This document shows, piece by piece, positions 5,304-5,401 of a stretch of 5,401 nt of DNA. A program made the position numbers and the translations under genes. The DNA comes from Promethearchaeum sp. (lineage in GTDB: Archaea > Asgardarchaeota > Lokiarchaeia > Sigyniarchaeales > Promethearchaeaceae). The DNA lies in the NCBI GenBank assembly GCA_030611625.1, contig JAUWPK010000258.1, forward strand, positions 1 to 5,401, written 5' to 3'. Within the stretch, counting starts at the first letter, position 1, and each line of letters opens with the position of its first letter. The notes under the pieces were generated by a model, which saw only the letters and a list, made by a program, of their open reading frames with translations, was not told the origin of the DNA and searched no databases.

Positions 5304-5401
5304 GATACGCCTAATGTGGTTTGCAATTTCTGATGGATATTTTGAATATCATTATCGAGCAAATCTGCTTGTTCATCGCTCAACATTTCTTCTTCATCTT
5401 G
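5300..5401 (-). CDS. C-terminal end of an unidentified minus-strand gene (partial)
   Basis: On the minus strand, one frame is open from the window edge for 33 codons and ends in TAA at 5302-5300. The tail begins QDEEEMLSDEQADLL and ends with HQKLQTTLGVS. It is acidic at first and then forms a likely amphipathic helix, as is common for flexible C-terminal tails or coiled-coil ends. Of the other two minus-strand frames, one meets a TGA within seven codons of the edge. The stop overlaps the plus-strand stop of the cyclotransferase-like gene within the palindrome TTAA at 5300-5303. The product cannot be identified from this tail. Support comes from the open frame, the natural amino-acid mix and the otherwise gene-free 98 bp that it fills. 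Confidence 0.6.
   Translation of the reverse strand, partial: QDEEEMLSDEQADLLDNDIQNIHQKLQTTLGVS

Noticed and set aside
1..5401. tRNA, rRNA, CRISPR array or insertion sequence
   Set aside because: No tRNA-like motifs, regular repeats, transposase motifs or terminal inverted repeats were seen, and coding sequence fills nearly the whole window.

Overview
This is a compact, very AT-rich (by eye) archaeal chromosome segment. It carries an archaeal-type 20S proteasome beta subunit, a UPF0179 protein (a family I know only from archaea), a longin-like small protein of the kind abundant in Asgard archaea, and a Class I glutamine-amidotransferase-like protein that resembles the GIFT domain of IFT52. 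This mix, with TATA-like boxes and no Shine-Dalgarno motif at normal spacing before any start, points to an archaeon and most likely an Asgard (Lokiarchaeia/Heimdallarchaeia-type) lineage. The lineage call is inference; no rRNA or other phylogenetic marker is present.

Layout. Positions 1-30 hold the last codons of a plus-strand gene whose end resembles a segment near the C-terminus of the next gene, so it may be a tandem paralogue. Positions 132-2114 (+) encode a secreted, membrane-anchored M1-family zinc metallopeptidase. Convergent to it, with only 2 bp between the stop codons, is a minus-strand pair: UPF0179 (3085-2612) followed by the longin-like protein (2581-2117). A 143-bp divergent intergenic region (3086-3228) separates UPF0179 from a plus-strand run of three closely spaced genes: proteasome beta (3229-3948), GIFT/GATase1-like protein (3968-4714) and a gamma-glutamylcyclotransferase/AIG2-like protein (4743-5303). 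The stop of the last gene overlaps the stop of another minus-strand gene (5401-5300), of which only the C-terminal 33 residues are in the window.

Functional reading. The M1 enzyme probably trims peptides outside the cell. The proteasome subunit handles protein turnover in the cytosol. The GIFT-like and cyclotransferase-like genes may be cotranscribed with it, but nothing in the sequence proves a shared pathway. UPF0179 shows a clear internal duplication of a cysteine-rich unit, which suggests two metal or Fe-S sites. I see no mobile element, CRISPR array, RNA gene or recognisable defence system. The most interesting items are the two eukaryote-reminiscent folds (longin-like and IFT52/GIFT-like), the UPF0179 internal repeat, the beta5-like wording of the proteasome subunit, and the possible M1 paralogue tail at the left edge.
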